Assembly (NCBI RefSeq): GCF_009663775.1
Contig: NZ_RDBR01000010.1
Coordinates: 1-48,246 of the forward strand
From: Lactobacillus sp. 0.1XD8-4
Lineage (GTDB): Bacteria; Bacillota; Bacilli; Lactobacillales; Lactobacillaceae
DNA: 48,246 nt
Direction: 5' to 3'
Shown here: piece by piece, positions 18,588-28,211 of the stretch
How the letters are laid out: each line of letters opens with the position of its first letter
How positions within the stretch are numbered: position 1 is the stretch's first letter
Notes under the pieces: generated by a model
Told to the model about the DNA's origin: nothing
What the model saw: only the letters and a program-made list of their open reading frames with translations
The model's database searches: none
Position numbers and translations under genes: made by a program

Positions 18588-19283
18588 ATGCGATTTGGAA
18601 TTATTTGTGCAATGCCAGAAGAAATTAAGGAATTAACCGCAAAATTAGCGGACCGTCAAGAAAAGAAGATCGGCGGAAAAACTTATTTATTTGGTAAGAT
18701 TAGCAATCAAGAAGTAGTCCTAGTAGAATCGGGAATTGGCAAAGTTGAAGCGGGAATCACAACCGAACATTTAATTACGGATTGTGATGCAGATGTAGTA
18801 ATTAATTCAGGATCTGCTGGTGGTATTGGTGAAGGTCTCCATGTGGGGGATGTTGTTATTTCAACTGAAACAGCATACCACGATGTTGACGCAACAGCAT
18901 TTAATTATCGTTATGGGCAGTTACCAGGGAAAGAACCACGCTTTAAAGCCTCCTCTCAATGGGGAACTGCATTAGAAAAAGCTGGTGAAAAGACCGGATT
19001 AAATGTTAAGCGGGGCTTAATTGTCTCGGGTGACCAGTTTATAGCTAGTTCGGTTGCTATTGAAGAAATCTTAAACCACTTTCCAGATGCTCTATCAAGC
19101 GAAATGGAAGGAGCGGCGGTTGGTCAAGTAGCAACTGACCATCAAACCCCTTATGTTGTTGTACGAGCAATGTCAGATACTGGTGATGAAGATGCCGGGG
19201 TAAGCTTCGATGACTTTATCATTGATGCTGGTAAGCGTTCTGCAAATATGCTGCTCCAGCTTTTTGCGGATTTAGATAAGTAA
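18588..19283 (+). CDS. mtnN: 5'-methylthioadenosine/S-adenosylhomocysteine nucleosidase
   Basis: A 231-residue enzyme that removes adenine from methylthioadenosine, S-adenosylhomocysteine and 5'-deoxyadenosine, recycling methyl-group by-products. Typical landmarks are the IICAMPEEI N-terminus with the catalytic glutamate, the NSGSAGGI phosphate-type loop, SGDQFI, the SSEMEGAA purine/ribose segment and RAMSDTGDE with the catalytic aspartate. Length is normal for MtnN. The ATG follows AAAGGAG. It is followed after 18 bases by a cysteine desulfurase, a common pairing in lactobacilli. Confidence 0.95.
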   Translation: MRFGIICAMPEEIKELTAKLADRQEKKIGGKTYLFGKISNQEVVLVESGIGKVEAGITTEHLITDCDADVVINSGSAGGIGEGLHVGDVVISTETAYHDVDATAFNYRYGQLPGKEPRFKASSQWGTALEKAGEKTGLNVKRGLIVSGDQFIASSVAIEEILNHFPDALSSEMEGAAVGQVATDHQTPYVVVRAMSDTGDEDAGVSFDDFIIDAGKRSANMLLQLFADLDK

Positions 19284-19301
19284 ACGGAAGGATGAAGTTT
19301 T

Positions 19302-20456
19302 GTGAGTGAGATTTATTTGGATAATGCGGCAACAACACCAATGACGCCAGTGGTAATTGATGAAATGACCAAGCAAATGAAAGAGTCGTGGGGCAATGCC
19401 TCAACTGGGTATTCATTTGGCCGGCACGCTAAATTGGTGATGGAAGATAGTCGTCATGTGATAGCGCAAAGTATTAATGCTGCTGATAATGAGATTATTT
19501 TCACCAGTGGAGGAACTGAAAGTGATAATACCGCGATTATCCAAACCGCCTTTAAACGGCAAAATCTTGGTAAACATATTATTACTACAGCGGTTGAACA
19601 TGAAGCTGTCCTCAAGCCGCTTCACTTTTTAGCAGACCATGGTTTTGAAGTGACTTATCTACCAGTAGATGAAAATGGTAACATCTCAATTGATGATTTT
19701 AAGGCCGCTCTCCGTGACGATACAATCCTTGTTACGATAATGATGGAAAATAATGAAGTTGGCAGCCAAATGCCGATTCACGAAATCGGCGAGATTTTAA
19801 AAGATCACCAGGCATGGTTCCATACCGATGCAGTGCAAGCATACGGGTTAATGCCGATTGATGTTAAGGCAGATCATATTGATATGTTGTCGACTTCAGC
19901 CCATAAAATTAACGGGCCGAAGATGATTGGCTTCTTATACCGCCGTGATGGCATAAGCTTCCCTAGTTTTATTAAGGGTGGCGACCAGGAAACAAAGCGC
20001 CGTGCTGGAACAGAGAATGTTCCCGGGATCGCTGCTTTTGCCAAGGCGGTAGAATTGAATACATCGGCAGTTAAAAAAGAACGTCGTAACCGTTATTACG
20101 ATTTTAAACAAAAGATTGTGCGGGCACTTGAAGAAAATAATATCGATTTTGCAGTAAATGGTTTAATTAATCAGACGCATGTACTGAACTTATGGTTTAA
20201 GGGAATTTCAACCTATGTTATGCAAACGGATCTTGATCTTGCAGGTATTGCGGTTTCTGGCGGTTCCGCTTGTACAGCTGGAAGCATTGAGCCTTCTCAT
20301 GTTTTAACTGCCATGTTTGGCGCTGATAGTCCGCGAATTAGTGAATCTATTCGTGTTAGCTTTGGAGCGTTAAATACTGAGCAAGATATTGATCGATTAA
20401 TTAAGACGGTTATTAAGACGACCCAAAAGCTAAAGCAGATTAACGGAGAGGATTAA
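19302..20456 (+). CDS. Cysteine desulfurase, tRNA-thiolation type
   Basis: A 384-residue PLP enzyme that takes sulfur from cysteine as a persulfide. The PLP lysine is K202 in the AHK motif and the persulfide cysteine is C324 in SGGSACTAGS. The N-terminal YLDNAATTP and the ENNEVGSQMP segment are typical of IscS/NifS. No scaffold gene (IscU or SufU) is adjacent; mnmA lies two genes downstream, as for Bacillus YrvO, so it most likely supplies sulfur for 2-thiouridine in tRNA. The start is GTG at 19302 after CGGAAGGA. Confidence 0.93.
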   Translation: MSEIYLDNAATTPMTPVVIDEMTKQMKESWGNASTGYSFGRHAKLVMEDSRHVIAQSINAADNEIIFTSGGTESDNTAIIQTAFKRQNLGKHIITTAVEHEAVLKPLHFLADHGFEVTYLPVDENGNISIDDFKAALRDDTILVTIMMENNEVGSQMPIHEIGEILKDHQAWFHTDAVQAYGLMPIDVKADHIDMLSTSAHKINGPKMIGFLYRRDGISFPSFIKGGDQETKRRAGTENVPGIAAFAKAVELNTSAVKKERRNRYYDFKQKIVRALEENNIDFAVNGLINQTHVLNLWFKGISTYVMQTDLDLAGIAVSGGSACTAGSIEPSHVLTAMFGADSPRISESIRVSFGALNTEQDIDRLIKTVIKTTQKLKQINGED

Positions 20457-20457
20457 A

Positions 20458-20796
20458 ATGGATTTTACAAAGACGGTACAAATTACTGGTGATAAGGATA
20501 AATATACGCTAAGCCCTGCAGTGAAAAAATATGCTTTGCTCGATCTTGGCTTTGAGCAGACGAAACGTGGTAACTATGAGTATCTTGGCAGTCTTGATAC
20601 TAATAACCCTTTCAAACCGGTTGCACGAATTAGAATCCTAATTAATGGCGATCTTAATGGATTTAAAATGGAGACGCTATCTGGGAATGGTTTACGGAAG
20701 ATTAACATTTTTAATCATCAACGAGCAGCTGAATTTGTTCAACAGTATCACTATATTTTAGATGAGATGGTTGACCGGCAAATTTTTACTAAATAA
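20458..20796 (+). CDS. DUF1831 family protein
   Basis: A 112-residue soluble protein that begins MDFTKTVQITGDKDKYTLSP and ends FVQQYHYILDEMVDR. DUF1831 proteins of unknown role are found in lactobacilli between a cysteine desulfurase and mnmA, as here. It starts one base after the desulfurase stop, with a GGAGAGG ribosome binding site inside that gene, so the two are almost certainly co-translated. Context suggests a role linked to sulfur transfer or tRNA thiolation; this is inference. No cysteine or metal-binding motif is visible. Confidence 0.78.
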   Translation: MDFTKTVQITGDKDKYTLSPAVKKYALLDLGFEQTKRGNYEYLGSLDTNNPFKPVARIRILINGDLNGFKMETLSGNGLRKINIFNHQRAAEFVQQYHYILDEMVDRQIFTK

Positions 20797-20821
20797 AAAC
20801 CGTGCAGGGGTAATAATACTT

Positions 20822-20830
20822 TGGTACAAT
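20822..20830 (+). promoter_or_regulatory. Putative extended -10 of mnmA
   Basis: TGG followed by TACAAT is a good extended -10, but no clear -35 lies 17 bases upstream. It would start transcription at about 20837, inside the leader inverted repeat. Confidence 0.45.
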
Positions 20831-22037
<1,207 letters not shown>

Positions 22038-22050
22038 TTCATATTTTAAA

Positions 22051-22093
22051 TTTAAGAAGGCAAGAGTATTTGAAAACTTTTGCCTTCTTAAAT
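22051..22093 (+). terminator. Hairpin after mnmA
   Basis: TTTAAGAAGGCAA and TTGCCTTCTTAAA form a perfect 13-bp stem with a 17-base interior. The following bases (TGTACATAATT) are not a clean T tail, so termination may be partial. Confidence 0.65.
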
Positions 22094-22116
22094 GTACATA
22101 ATTAATAATTCTGTGA

Positions 22117-22145
22117 TAAACAATTGCCCCAAACTCTGGTAAGAT
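22117..22145 (+). promoter_or_regulatory. Putative promoter of the phosphatase gene
   Basis: TAAACA (22117-22122), 17 bases, and an extended -10 of TGG followed by TAAGAT (22140-22145). It stands after the mnmA hairpin and 27 bases before the next start. Confidence 0.5.
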
Positions 22146-22171
22146 AGTAAATAAAAGGAGCAACGACAGAG

Positions 22172-22828
22172 ATGACAAAAGTTTACTTAATCCGGCATGG
22201 AAAAACACAATGGAATTTAGAGTCTCGCTATCAGGGTGCCAATGGAGACTCGCCACTATTAAAAAACAGTTATCGTGAGATTGAGCTGTTAGCAGACTCT
22301 TTACAAAGCGTCCCTTTCGTGCATGCATACACTAGTCCATTAAAGCGTGCTCAGGTAACTGCGCAGACATTATTAAGTCACTTAAATCAAGAAATCCCAT
22401 TGACAATTGATAGTCGCTTAAAAGAATTTAACCTTGGTAAAATGGAAGGGATGCATTTTGAAGACGTCGCAGCAAAATGGCCGGAAGTTCTCAAAAACTT
22501 TCGTCATCATCCTGATAAGTATGATGAATCGCTTGTTGCAGGAGAGAGTTTTGCTGCTGTGATTGCTCGTTTTCGCGCGGCAATTGAAGAATTTTGCCGG
22601 CAGTATCCAGCAGGTAATATTTTGATTGTCTCTCATGGTGCCGCACTAAACGCAGCCATCAATGCTTTAATTGGAACGCCACTTGCCCACTTAAAAGATC
22701 GAGGCGGCTTGAGCAATACTTCAACGACGATTTTAACAACTAATGATGCTAAAACTTTTGAACTTGAAAAATGGAATGATACATCATACCTTCATAAAAA
22801 TAAGGTTGATCCAACTGATACTATATAA
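22172..22828 (+). CDS. Histidine phosphatase family protein
   Basis: A 218-residue member of the phosphoglycerate mutase-like superfamily. The catalytic RHGKT (H9) is at the N-terminus, followed by a TSPLKRAQVTA segment, an EFNLGKMEG segment, and the second catalytic histidine in VSHGAA. The protein is shorter than cofactor-dependent glycolytic mutase and resembles the GpmB/CobC-like phosphatases; the substrate cannot be told from sequence. The ATG follows AAAAGGAG. It has its own putative promoter and is followed closely by the TPR gene. Confidence 0.85.
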   Translation: MTKVYLIRHGKTQWNLESRYQGANGDSPLLKNSYREIELLADSLQSVPFVHAYTSPLKRAQVTAQTLLSHLNQEIPLTIDSRLKEFNLGKMEGMHFEDVAAKWPEVLKNFRHHPDKYDESLVAGESFAAVIARFRAAIEEFCRQYPAGNILIVSHGAALNAAINALIGTPLAHLKDRGGLSNTSTTILTTNDAKTFELEKWNDTSYLHKNKVDPTDTI

Positions 22829-22840
22829 GAGGTGATATTA

Positions 22841-23524
22841 ATGACAGATAAGACGGATTTTCGTGACCCAAAGAAAAAGGAGACTGAAAAATTAGTCCAC
22901 AAGTTAGTAGAAGCAATTGATGAACACCCAGATCGAGTTAACAATTACTATGATCTTGGTTCTTTGCTGACACGGTTAAATGATTACCAACAAGCAGAAG
23001 AACTGTTCATGAAAGCTCTTGGTATTTTTGAAGCAAAGGGCGATCAGACCGCGATGAACCTCTTAAACTATGGGCTTGGCAACCTTTATTATGAAGTTGG
23101 CAAGGTAAATGAAGCAATCAAACTTTACAATAAGATTGATGATCCTAAGCTCAAAGCTGATTCTTATTTAATGATGGCTCAAAGCTACATGAAAAAGGGG
23201 CAACATAAGCAGGCCGTGGCGTACGGCCTAACAGCTCATGAACTACGGGCAGATGATCCTGAAATCAATCAGGTAATTGGTGACTCATTATTAGCGCTTG
23301 GTGAATTTAAAAAAGCCAAGGAGTACTATGATGTAATCTTAAAGCGTCACCCAGGCCGGGCTGATACACAATTTAACCGAGGAATTGTAGCAATGGTACT
23401 TGGTGAGCCTTATAAAGACTATCTTGCCCAAGCTAAGCAGCTAGATCTCAACTATTATCATAAGAGTGAGGAACGGTTAAATGATATTGAAAAGACCCTT
23501 CGCGCAACTCAAAATAAAGATTAG
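22841..23524 (+). CDS. TPR repeat protein
   Basis: A 227-residue soluble protein made of tetratricopeptide repeats, about five helical pairs. Units such as YYDLGSLLTRLNDYQQAEELF and YYEVGKVNEAIKLY show the helix pattern with conserved small and aromatic positions. TPR proteins act as interaction scaffolds; a YrrB-like protein lies next to recD2 in Bacillus, and this gene occupies the same place. The ATG at 22841 follows GAGGTG; the GTG at 22832 overlaps that site and was rejected. Confidence 0.85.
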   Translation: MTDKTDFRDPKKKETEKLVHKLVEAIDEHPDRVNNYYDLGSLLTRLNDYQQAEELFMKALGIFEAKGDQTAMNLLNYGLGNLYYEVGKVNEAIKLYNKIDDPKLKADSYLMMAQSYMKKGQHKQAVAYGLTAHELRADDPEINQVIGDSLLALGEFKKAKEYYDVILKRHPGRADTQFNRGIVAMVLGEPYKDYLAQAKQLDLNYYHKSEERLNDIEKTLRATQNKD

Positions 23525-23545
23525 CAACGAGAAAGGATGACTTCT

Positions 23546-26032
23546 ATGGCTGAAGAAATCGACCTATTTAAGACGCCAACGGAGCCGTCTTTTTTTATTG
23601 GTCAAGTCCAATCAGAAATTTTTAGTAGCCCAGATTCATTTTTTAAGGTTTTGATTGTTTCCGTTGAAGAAGCAAACTTTGACTGGCATGAACCAGAGAT
23701 TACAGTTACGGGGAGTCTCGGGGACCTTAGCGATGATCAAACATACCGTTTCGAGGGAAAAATAATTGAACACCCGCGGTATGGTCAGCAGTTTCAAGCA
23801 ACTTCATACAGTGTTAACCGGCCTACAAGTAAGGAAGGCCTAATTGACTTTCTGTCTGGTAAGCAGTTTGAAGGAATTGGAAAGAAAACTGCTGAAAAAA
23901 TTGTCAGTGAACTAGGAACAGATGCTATTGATAAAATCATCGCTGATCCGCATGTCCTTGACAAACTGAAGCTGCGAAAGGCAGTTAAATCTTCGCTTAT
24001 TGATAATCTTCGTGCAAATCAAGGGATGGATCAGATTATCATTGGTTTAAATGATTTAGGCTTTGGCGCTAACCTTAGTAGTGCAATCTTTGATAAATAC
24101 GGTGAAGAGACTTTGCATATCATCAATGAAAATCCCTACCAGCTTGCGACAGAAATTGATGGAATAAGTTTTAAGCGGGCTGATCAAGTTGCCAAGCGGC
24201 TTGAAGTTCCCGCAGATGATCCGCGGCGAATTGATGCCGCAATTGTTCAAACCCTTGATGACTTAACGATGGAAACTGGGGATACTTATACAACTACCCG
24301 ACCCTTGCTTCAACAAACAATTCAGCTATTAGCACAAGGAAGCGGTGGTCAAGTGTCAACGGATGCCGTGACTGCCCGAATTGTTGAATTAGAAAAAAAT
24401 CAAGGAATCCGATATGCAGATAAAAAAGTTTATCCCACGTCCCTCTACAATGCTGAATGGCAGATTGCTGACCATTTACATCGGTTGTTGACGGTTGAAC
24501 CCGATAACTTACCAGCAGAAACAGTTGAAAAAACAGTTGCTAAGGTTGCTGATCAGTCGGGGATTACCTATGATAAAATTCAAAAGGAAGCAATCAAAAT
24601 GGCTTTGACTAGTAAGGTCATGTTATTAACAGGGGGACCGGGGACGGGAAAGACAACGATTATTAAGGGGATTGTAGCTAGCTATGCTAAAATCCATAAT
24701 ATATCCCTTGACGTTGACGAGTATAAAGAAAAAGCTTTTCCCGTGCTGCTAGCAGCCCCAACTGGCCGGGCAGCTAAAAGAATGAGTGAAGCAACTGATC
24801 TTCCAGCAAGTACGATTCACCGGCTCTTAGGTCTCAACGGACGGGAGATGCCGACTGATCTTAATGGTCGGGATTTAGAAGGATCGCTGTTAATTATTGA
24901 TGAAATGTCAATGGTTGATACGCTGTTGTTCAAGACGTTAATTCAGGCAGTTCCAACATCTATGCATGTTGTCCTAGTTGGTGATAAGGATCAGCTACCT
25001 TCAGTAGGCCCAGGACAGGTTTTTCATGATTTACTTGATTTTGCCGAATTACCAAAAGTCGAGTTAACTAATATCCACCGTCAGTCTGCTGACTCAACGA
25101 TAATTCCGTTAGCCCATGCAATTAAACAGGGGAACCTACCGCCAGATCTGACTAATAAATTGGCAGACCGGTCGTTTATTTCCTGTCATGCAAACCAAGT
25201 GCCAAGCGTTGTCCAGCAAATTATTGATTTATCAAAAAAACGAGACTATTCGGCAAATGATATTCAAATTCTGGCACCAATGTACCGTGGTCAAGCAGGG
25301 ATTGACCGCCTGAACGAACTTGCCCAGCAAGCTTATAATCCACCCGCTACCGGGAAGCAAGAGGTTGATTTTCGCGGGCAAATTTTCCGTGTTGGTGATA
25401 AGGTTTTGCAACTAGTAAATGTTCCTGAAAAAAATATTTTTAATGGTGATATTGGCAGAATTACGGCAATTGAGAGTAATAAAATAGGCGGAAAACGTAA
25501 TGAATCGATCACCGTTGATTATGACGGTAATGAAGTTTCATATAGTCGGATGGAGTGGAACCAATTACGGTTAGCATATTGTATTTCTATTCATAAGGCT
25601 CAGGGAAGTCAATTTAAAATGGTTCTCTTGCCGATTGTACAGCAGTTTAGCCGGATGCTTCAACGTAATCTGTTGTACACGGCAATCACCCGGGCGGCAG
25701 AAAAATTAGTCTTAATTGGCGAGCCGTATGCGGTAGTGACGAGTGTAAAAAATGAGGCTGTTAACCGTAATACATCCTTAGTAGACCGCCTTAATAGGGT
25801 TTGGGCGCGGCACAATGAGTTAACCACGCCGCTTGAACAGGATAAAGAATTATTATCAAATGATTTAACGGAAGCCAACAATAATGAATTTGCAAAGACT
25901 TCAGAACCACCAGCCCAGCCGACTACTCCTCGTCAGTATATTTTGACTGCTGAGCTAATTAATTCAAATAAAATTGACCCGCTCATTGGAATGGAAAATA
26001 TTAGTTTGCAAAGTTTTCATCAAGTCAAATAA
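23546..26032 (+). CDS. recD2: RecD2-type ATP-dependent DNA helicase
   Basis: An 828-residue SF1B 5'-3' helicase. The N-terminal region (about 1-340) carries an OB-like part and helix-hairpin-helix repeats, including FEGIGKKTAEKIV, which mark RecD2 as distinct from RecD of RecBCD. The Walker A motif GGPGTGKTT has K369; the DEMSMV Walker B and the C-terminal SIHKAQGSQF motif are present. RecD2 works without RecBC and is linked to DNA repair and fork stability. The ATG at 23546 is 9 bases after GAAAGG; the ATG at 23537 abuts that site. Confidence 0.94.
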   Translation: MAEEIDLFKTPTEPSFFIGQVQSEIFSSPDSFFKVLIVSVEEANFDWHEPEITVTGSLGDLSDDQTYRFEGKIIEHPRYGQQFQATSYSVNRPTSKEGLIDFLSGKQFEGIGKKTAEKIVSELGTDAIDKIIADPHVLDKLKLRKAVKSSLIDNLRANQGMDQIIIGLNDLGFGANLSSAIFDKYGEETLHIINENPYQLATEIDGISFKRADQVAKRLEVPADDPRRIDAAIVQTLDDLTMETGDTYTTTRPLLQQTIQLLAQGSGGQVSTDAVTARIVELEKNQGIRYADKKVYPTSLYNAEWQIADHLHRLLTVEPDNLPAETVEKTVAKVADQSGITYDKIQKEAIKMALTSKVMLLTGGPGTGKTTIIKGIVASYAKIHNISLDVDEYKEKAFPVLLAAPTGRAAKRMSEATDLPASTIHRLLGLNGREMPTDLNGRDLEGSLLIIDEMSMVDTLLFKTLIQAVPTSMHVVLVGDKDQLPSVGPGQVFHDLLDFAELPKVELTNIHRQSADSTIIPLAHAIKQGNLPPDLTNKLADRSFISCHANQVPSVVQQIIDLSKKRDYSANDIQILAPMYRGQAGIDRLNELAQQAYNPPATGKQEVDFRGQIFRVGDKVLQLVNVPEKNIFNGDIGRITAIESNKIGGKRNESITVDYDGNEVSYSRMEWNQLRLAYCISIHKAQGSQFKMVLLPIVQQFSRMLQRNLLYTAITRAAEKLVLIGEPYAVVTSVKNEAVNRNTSLVDRLNRVWARHNELTTPLEQDKELLSNDLTEANNNEFAKTSEPPAQPTTPRQYILTAELINSNKIDPLIGMENISLQSFHQVK

Positions 26033-26035
26033 TAC

Positions 26036-26064
26036 TTGATTGAATGAGCATTTGTTGTCATAAT
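26036..26064 (+). promoter_or_regulatory. Putative prs promoter
   Basis: TTGATT (26036-26041), 17 bases, CATAAT (26059-26064), with TGT just before the -10. It lies 37 bases before the prs start. Confidence 0.6.
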
Positions 26065-26101
26065 AGTTATGATTATTGTCGAACTTTAAAGGAGTACAAA
26101 A

Positions 26102-27076
26102 ATGACCCAGATTAAAAATGCCGATAATGTGCGTCTATTTTCATTAAATTCAAATCCGCAACTAGCTGACCAGATTGCTAAACGAGTAGGAATTCCATTA
26201 AGTCAGGCGTCGATTAGCCATTTTGCTGATGGTGAAATTAAGATTACTATCGATGAGAGTGTTCGTGGGTGCGAAGTGTATGTGATTCAGTCCGTTTCAG
26301 ATCCTGTTAATACTAATTTGATGGAATTATTGATTATGGTTGATGCACTACGTCGTGCAAGTGCTGCTAAGATCAACGTGGTAATGCCTTATTATGGTTA
26401 CGCCCGTCAAGACCGTAAAGCTCGTAGTCGGGAACCAATTACTGCTAAGCTAATTGCTAACCTTCTTGAGATGGATCAAATTAATCGATTAATAACAATT
26501 GATTTACATGCTCCTCAAGTTCAAGGTTTCTTTGATATTCCGGTCGACCACTTACAAGCAACAAGTTTGTTTACTAAGTACATTGAAGATCAAAACTTAG
26601 GGGATGATATTGTGGTGGTGGCCCCGGACCACGCGGGTGTAAATTTAGCACGTAAATTTGCGGAACGAATTAAGGCTTCGATTGCAATTATTGATAATCG
26701 TAATGATGAAGTTCGTGAGCGGGTAGATCAAGAAGTGCCGGAATATGTTATTGGTGATGTAAAGGATAAGACTGCGATTATCGTGGATGACATTGTTGAT
26801 ACTGGTATTCGGATGAAGCTCTCTGCGGAAGCACTAAAGAAGTTTGGTGCGGGTAAGATTTACGGCGTTGCTACCCATCCGGTACTATCAGCAGATGCAG
26901 TTAATACTTTAGAAAATTCCGCATTAGAAAAGATGATTGTAACCGATACGATTCATTTACCAAAAGAAAAGCAATTTTCAAAGTTAGTTCAGCTCTCAGT
27001 TGATGATTTGCTAGGAGAAGCGATCGTGCGGGTGCATAATAATCAATCAATTGATACGTTATTTAATCGTAAATAA
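26102..27076 (+). CDS. prs: Ribose-phosphate pyrophosphokinase
   Basis: A 324-residue cytoplasmic enzyme making PRPP from ribose 5-phosphate and ATP, for nucleotides, histidine and tryptophan. The metal-binding loop TIDLHAPQ, the flexible loop [18 protein letters not shown] and the PRPP-binding loop VDDIVDTG are all present. Length is normal for class I. The ATG follows AAAGGAG. It has its own promoter and ends at a terminator shared with the convergent dapF. Confidence 0.96.
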   Translation: MTQIKNADNVRLFSLNSNPQLADQIAKRVGIPLSQASISHFADGEIKITIDESVRGCEVYVIQSVSDPVNTNLMELLIMVDALRRASAAKINVVMPYYGYARQDRKARSREPITAKLIANLLEMDQINRLITIDLHAPQVQGFFDIPVDHLQATSLFTKYIEDQNLGDDIVVVAPDHAGVNLARKFAERIKASIAIIDNRNDEVRERVDQEVPEYVIGDVKDKTAIIVDDIVDTGIRMKLSAEALKKFGAGKIYGVATHPVLSADAVNTLENSALEKMIVTDTIHLPKEKQFSKLVQLSVDDLLGEAIVRVHNNQSIDTLFNRK

Positions 27077-27133
27077 GTAAAAAAACTGCGTGATATTATC
27101 TATCCGTATTTTTCTTAGTTTTATTGGAAAAGC

Positions 27134-27179
27134 AAATAGGACGTCAAAGTTCGGATTTCCGAGCTTTGACGTCCTATTT
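27134..27179. terminator. Bidirectional terminator between prs and dapF
   Basis: Arms AAATAGGACGTCAAAGTTCGG (27134-27154) and CCGAGCTTTGACGTCCTATTT (27159-27179) pair over 21 positions with one T-G wobble, around an ATTT loop. A-rich and T-rich ends suit both strands. Confidence 0.85.
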
Positions 27180-27211
27180 ATATTCTAATTAGAAGAACAG
27201 AACAACCCTAT

Positions 27212-28201
27212 TTATAGTTCTAGAATTGGCAAATTGTTGACAAAGTCATTGTATGCTTGTTGTTCATTAGTTTCTGCTGTATTAGTAATATCAAGATTAG
27301 CCTGATGAAGGTCATCTTCACTAATTTCAAGTTTGTGGGTAAAAGTAGCATTACCGATTAATTCAATCCAGTATTCGCCAGCATTATGATGGAGAATTGT
27401 TTTGACCATTCCGCCAGGGTTATAAACACTGATTGGTTCATTAAAGGTAACCATGTTTGGCTTAACAAGGGCAAACGCAAGACTGGTAGCAGACATTCCC
27501 GTACCACAGGCATTAGTAAAACCAACACCTCGTTCAAAGGTCTTGACAAAAAGGGCATTGTGACCAAGAACATGACCAAAGTTAACGTTAACTCCGTCAC
27601 TGAAATAAGGGTTGTCGCTATTTAAGCGCGCCCCTAATTCGCCAAGGTCGGGACCATTTAATTCTTCCTTGCTAACAAAACTAATTAAGTGGGGGTTAGG
27701 AACCGCAAGGACTGAGAATCGTAAACCCGGTAATAGTTCAGGGACAGGGGTGTCTAACAATCGATCATGACCTAAATTGTTATATGGGAGGGCATCTTTT
27801 TCAAAACGTACCGGGGAAATTTCCACGGCAAATGCGGGAACTCCGGGAGCTAATGCCTCATGTTTTCGTACATGGAGACTTGCGTTCATTGTGTCAACCT
27901 TAAAATCAGTTAGGTTATCACGTTCAGCAACATACCGCGCTACTGTCCGCAAGCCATTTCCACACATTGAGGCCTCACTCCCATCAGCGTTAATTACGCG
28001 CATTTGGGCAGCCGCGCCAGCACGAACCGGTTTATTGACGACCAGAACGCCGTCTGCACCGTCGAGAATATTATTTTGCGGGTCGGTAATCTTTTTAGTA
28101 AAAGCAACTAATTCTTCATCGGACAGTGGCTGTTGGAGTTTAGTCTGATCCAAAATAAAGAATGAATTTTGTGATCCATGTACTTTCAATAATTGTGCCA
28201 T
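27212..28201 (-). CDS. dapF: Diaminopimelate epimerase
   Basis: A 329-residue cofactor-independent racemase that converts LL- to meso-diaminopimelate. The paired catalytic cysteines are C80 (SMCGNGLR) and C232 (NACGTG), with the PNPH segment in between. The segment before the second cysteine reads ERGVGFTN where most DapF enzymes have ERGxGET; the normally conserved glutamate is phenylalanine. The protein is longer than the usual 270-280 residues, with extra sequence at the C-terminus. It follows lysC on the same strand with a 10-base gap. Confidence 0.93.
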   Translation of the reverse strand: MAQLLKVHGSQNSFFILDQTKLQQPLSDEELVAFTKKITDPQNNILDGADGVLVVNKPVRAGAAAQMRVINADGSEASMCGNGLRTVARYVAERDNLTDFKVDTMNASLHVRKHEALAPGVPAFAVEISPVRFEKDALPYNNLGHDRLLDTPVPELLPGLRFSVLAVPNPHLISFVSKEELNGPDLGELGARLNSDNPYFSDGVNVNFGHVLGHNALFVKTFERGVGFTNACGTGMSATSLAFALVKPNMVTFNEPISVYNPGGMVKTILHHNAGEYWIELIGNATFTHKLEISEDDLHQANLDITNTAETNEQQAYNDFVNNLPILEL

Positions 28202-28211
28202 TAGTTTCCTC

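Noticed and set aside
27777-28148. A 123-residue plus-strand frame inside dapF
   Set aside because: It is antisense to a well supported gene and its composition follows dapF codons.
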